Source of the DNA: Aphodosoma sp044433285
GTDB lineage: Bacteria; Bacteroidota; Bacteroidia; Bacteroidales; Paludibacteraceae
Direction: 5' to 3'
DNA length: 8,226 nt
NCBI GenBank assembly: GCA_044433285.1
Contig: JAWXTU010000101.1
Coordinates: 1 to 8,226, forward strand
The notes below the pieces were generated by a model. The model was given only the letters and a program-made list of their open reading frames with translations. It was not told the DNA's origin and did not search any database. The first letter of the stretch is position 1; every line of letters starts with the position of its first letter. Below, piece after piece: positions 6,755-8,226 of this stretch. A program made the translations under genes and the position numbers.

Positions 6755-7541
6755 AATCTACTGCCTCATTATAAGTGCGTACTGAATATGGTGCTGTGCG
6801 ATAGAAAACCAACTCGTAATCTATAACCTCCATATCTTTAGATGCTTTCCACGGCATATCCTCGTGTGAGTAGTGACTAATATCTGTTGCACTCATACCA
6901 CTCAATATATCCACTACATTATCAACAACCTCTTTCTCTGCTCCATTAAAAAGCCTTAAGTCTGCTCCTACAAGTGGCATATATCTTTTCTGAGTAAAGC
7001 CAAAGTATTTAGTCTTGAAGAGTTGTAGCTCCTCATTATCCACCATAGCTTTAAGAACCACATCTACGCTCAAGGGTACAGGACCATTGGGTAGCTTTCG
7101 GTATGTCGCTCCCGAAAGATGCTCTTCATACAACTCATAATAGTTGAAATCTGAGAAGTACAGCAGCTTATATAATACAGTCTCACCTATGTTTGGTTTC
7201 CCTGCACACTTTTCAAGGATATAAAGTATAAGGTTTTTGAACTTCTGCATATTTATCTCAGGTACAGAAATTCTAATATCCGACTTCTCTTCAACTTCAG
7301 CACTCATATCTATATCGGTGTCGATAGTGAAGTTGTCCGACATAATCTCATCCATAGAAAAGTTAAGCAGTTCAGCCATTTTTTTCAGCTCATCAACCTT
7401 GATATTTCTATTACCTTGTTCAATCTGAGCAAGTGAAGGACGAGAAACACCAACACTTTTAGATAACTCCTCTTGAGATAAACCTTTAAGATTCCTTAGT
7501 TTTGCTATTCTTAGACCTAATTTCTTATTTTCCATAATCAT
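6744..7541 (-). CDS. XRE-family HTH plus Panacea (DUF4065) antitoxin
   Basis: An N-terminal XRE helix-turn-helix (about 8-66: LGLRIAKLRNLKGLSQEELSK, then GVSRPSLAQIEQGNR) should bind the gene's own promoter. After an acidic linker (about 67-95) comes a Panacea/DUF4065 domain, roughly 98-235, recognised by the family hallmarks LYKLLYFSDFNYYE (123-136), GATYRKLPNGPVP (144-156) and HYSHEDMPWKA (223-233). The domain also occurs in the SocA proteolytic adaptor. Panacea is known as a widespread neutralising domain paired with many unrelated toxins; here the partner is RelE-like. The protein has 265 residues. The ATG at 7541 is accepted, but ATG at 7535 (Met3) is equally possible because both lie directly downstream of the promoter. 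The last 11 bases overlap the toxin gene. Confidence 0.9.
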   Translation of the reverse strand: MIMENKKLGLRIAKLRNLKGLSQEELSKSVGVSRPSLAQIEQGNRNIKVDELKKMAELLNFSMDEIMSDNFTIDTDIDMSAEVEEKSDIRISVPEINMQKFKNLILYILEKCAGKPNIGETVLYKLLYFSDFNYYELYEEHLSGATYRKLPNGPVPLSVDVVLKAMVDNEELQLFKTKYFGFTQKRYMPLVGADLRLFNGAEKEVVDNVVDILSGMSATDISHYSHEDMPWKASKDMEVIDYELVFYRTAPYSVRTYNEAVDYEC

Positions 7542-7561
7542 AATATTTAATTATCATAGTG

Positions 7562-7592
7562 CAAAGATAATATTTGTTTACAAACAAAACAA
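7562..7592 (-). promoter_or_regulatory. Bacteroidota-type promoter for the toxin-antitoxin operon
   Basis: On the minus strand TATCTTTG (complement of 7562-7569) is preceded after 20 bp by TTG (complement of 7590-7592). Transcription would start near 7555, about 14 nt before the first ATG. The spacer and the -33 box are covered by TTTGTTT-type inverted repeats, listed separately as an operator. Confidence 0.75.
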
Positions 7593-7603
7593 TTCTTTGT
7601 TTG
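7573..7603. promoter_or_regulatory. Probable autoregulatory operator with three TTTGTTT/AAACAAA half-sites
   Basis: Three copies of one half-site alternate in orientation: TTTGTTT at 7573-7579, AAACAAA at 7582-7588 (2-base centre), and TTTGTTTG at 7596-7603, which pairs with CAAACAAA at 7581-7588 across 7 bases. They occupy the spacer and -33 region of the TA promoter, where binding by the HTH antitoxin would block RNA polymerase. Which pair forms the bound palindrome cannot be decided by eye. Confidence 0.6.
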
Positions 7604-7657
7604 ATAATAAAACGGTTTACAATCTGGTTTTATTGTATGCAGAGTTAAAATATAGAT

Positions 7658-7681
7658 TTTAGTCCCTGATTTAGTCCCTCG
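7658..7681. repeat. Direct repeat of TTTAGTCCCT with 12-bp period
   Basis: TTTAGTCCCT occurs at 7658-7667 and again at 7670-7679. The pair lies in noncoding DNA between the TA operon promoter and the tRNA-Ser terminator. It may be a recombinase arm site or a scar of integration, but no integrase is present to support this. Confidence 0.5.
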
Positions 7682-7696
7682 TGACCCCCAAAACGC

Positions 7697-7730
7697 AAAA
7701 AAGAGGTAGTTATAAAACTACCTCTTTTTT
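7697..7730 (-). terminator. Intrinsic terminator downstream of tRNA-Ser
   Basis: Fifteen bases (7697-7711) pair perfectly with 7716-7730 around the 4-base loop ATAA. The core is GAGGTAGTT/AACTACCTC, flanked by six A and six T residues, so the hairpin is followed by a U run on either strand. It lies 54 bases beyond the tRNA 3' end in the direction of tRNA transcription and would terminate that transcript; in principle it works both ways. Confidence 0.88.
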
Positions 7731-7754
7731 GTCTGTAAATCTGTCTGCAAATCT
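7731..7754. repeat. 12-bp tandem direct repeat near the tRNA-Ser 3' end
   Basis: GTCTGTAAATCT (7731-7742) is immediately repeated as GTCTGCAAATCT (7743-7754), with one difference. Next to it GCAAAT (7747-7752) is mirrored by ATTTGC (7766-7771). The element sits between the terminator and the tRNA 3' end, a usual site for integrase arm-type sites, but the function is unproven. Confidence 0.5.
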
Positions 7755-7783
7755 TATAATTAGTAATTTGCAAACTTCCTTTG

Positions 7784-7868
7784 CGGAGAGAGAGGGATTC
7801 GAACCCCCGGTACCTCTCAGTACGGCGGTTTTCAAGACCGCTGCAATCGACCACTCTGCCATCTCTCC
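7784..7868 (-). tRNA. tRNA-Ser (anticodon UGA)
   Basis: The minus-strand sequence folds as a class II tRNA of 85 nt. The acceptor stem GGAGAGA (7868-7862) pairs with TCTCTCC (7791-7785), followed by discriminator G at 7784. The anticodon arm GCGGT-CTTGAAA-ACCGC places TGA at 7834-7832, reading UCN serine codons. A long variable arm (GTAC-TGAGAG-GTAC) is diagnostic of serine, and the T arm carries TTCGAAT. CCA is not encoded. A promoter and terminator flank it, so it is probably a single-gene transcript. Its 3' end faces the accessory region. Confidence 0.97.
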
Positions 7869-7872
7869 TTTG

Positions 7873-7952
7873 AAAAGTGATGCAAAGGTAGTGCTTTTTT
7901 TTGATATGGCAAAATTTTTAGCCACATTTTTTACTGCCTTTGCATCACTTTT
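7873..7952. repeat. 20-bp imperfect inverted repeat around the tRNA-Ser promoter
   Basis: Bases 7873-7892 match the reverse complement of 7933-7952 at 19 of 20 positions; the one mismatch is 7889 against 7936. The left arm contains the tRNA -7 box. The right arm carries a near copy, TGCCTTTG (7935-7942), pointing the other way. The 40 bases between the arms are A/T-rich. It lies between the S41 peptidase stop and the tRNA, so it may also act as a terminator-like hairpin for peptidase transcripts. Confidence 0.75.
7883..7912 (-). promoter_or_regulatory. Promoter for tRNA-Ser
   Basis: On the minus strand TACCTTTG (complement of 7883-7890) is preceded by TTG (complement of 7910-7912) with a 19-bp spacer. 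Transcription would start about 7-10 nt before the mature tRNA 5' end at 7868. The -7 box lies in one arm of a 20-bp inverted repeat. Confidence 0.7.
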
Positions 7953-7977
7953 TTATCTAATACTGAAACTCAGCTAA

Positions 7978-8226
7978 TTACCAAGCATTTTTGTCAGCAT
8001 CAATCTGTTTCAATAGCTCTTCTACAGCAGTTTCTAACTGTTTATCTTGTCCTGCTGATACTGATATTGCATCATTTTCTACCAAGAAATCTGGTTCTAG
8101 TTGCAAATTCTCTAGATATTTACCATCTTCTGTAAGATATCCAACCACTGGAATACCAAAATAGAGTGTTCTATCTTGTAGCGTTTCCCAGTTTACACTA
8201 GTCATTGTACCTGGTACTGGCATACC
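7978..8226 (-). CDS. S41 (tricorn/CTP-like) peptidase, C-terminal end (5' end outside window)
   Basis: The frame is open to the window edge; the codon before the apparent Met is GGT, giving GMPVPGTMTSVNWE, which is internal sequence and not a start. The visible 82 residues match the C-terminal end of large S41-family peptidases of Bacteroidota: GMPVPGTMTSVNWETL, then GIPVVGYLTEDGKYLEN, PDFLVEND, and QDKQLETAVEELLKQID. The catalytic Ser lies upstream, outside the window, so activity cannot be judged. The family cleaves peptides, usually in the periplasm or at the envelope, but the N-terminal signal is not visible. This gene is the housekeeping-like right boundary of the region. Confidence 0.83.
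   Translation of the reverse strand, partial: GMPVPGTMTSVNWETLQDRTLYFGIPVVGYLTEDGKYLENLQLEPDFLVENDAISVSAGQDKQLETAVEELLKQIDADKNAW

Noticed and set aside
7645..7977. Open frames on both strands overlapping the tRNA-Ser region
   Set aside because: Peptides such as MAEWSIAAVLKTAVLRG and EREGFEPPVPLSTAVFKTAA are the well-known spurious translations of a serine tRNA gene.

Overview
The window reads as chromosomal DNA of a Bacteroidota bacterium, most likely Bacteroidales. The evidence is AT-rich sequence, start codons without Shine-Dalgarno sites, four intergenic promoters with the Bacteroides-type TAnnTTTG -7 box and a TTG about 20 bp upstream, a DUF2851 protein, and an RF3 and an S41 peptidase C-terminus of the types found in this group. 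I cannot name genus or species from the sequence alone.

Layout. The left edge holds the C-terminal part of a DUF2851-family gene (1-762, +), then prfC for release factor 3 (900-2474, +) with its own promoter. The right edge holds a tRNA-Ser(UGA) gene (7784-7868, -) and the C-terminal end of an S41/tricorn-type peptidase (7978-8226, -). Between prfC and tRNA-Ser lies about 5.3 kb of more AT-rich accessory DNA carrying three independent units: (1) a two-gene operon (2560-4324, +) of an OLD/ABC-like AAA ATPase and an unrecognised 206-aa protein with a possible degenerate PD-(D/E)XK nuclease core; (2) a convergent 585-aa AlbA_2 (Schlafen-like) plus GHKL-type ATPase plus winged-helix protein (4433-6190, -) that contains an eight-copy heptapeptide repeat; (3) a type II toxin-antitoxin pair (6404-7541, -) of an HTH-Panacea (DUF4065) antitoxin and a RelE-like toxin, behind a promoter overlaid by repeated operator half-sites.

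How they fit together. The mix of an ATPase plus putative nuclease, an AlbA_2 regulator-like protein and a toxin-antitoxin pair, downstream of the 3' end of a tRNA gene and next to a housekeeping gene, looks like a small defence island in a chromosomal hotspot. The ATPase/206-aa operon is the best candidate for an undescribed or poorly described system: its genes are one base apart, behind one promoter, and followed by a perfect palindrome. No integrase, transposase, insertion sequence or CRISPR array is visible. The direct repeats beside tRNA-Ser could be integration scars, but that is inference.
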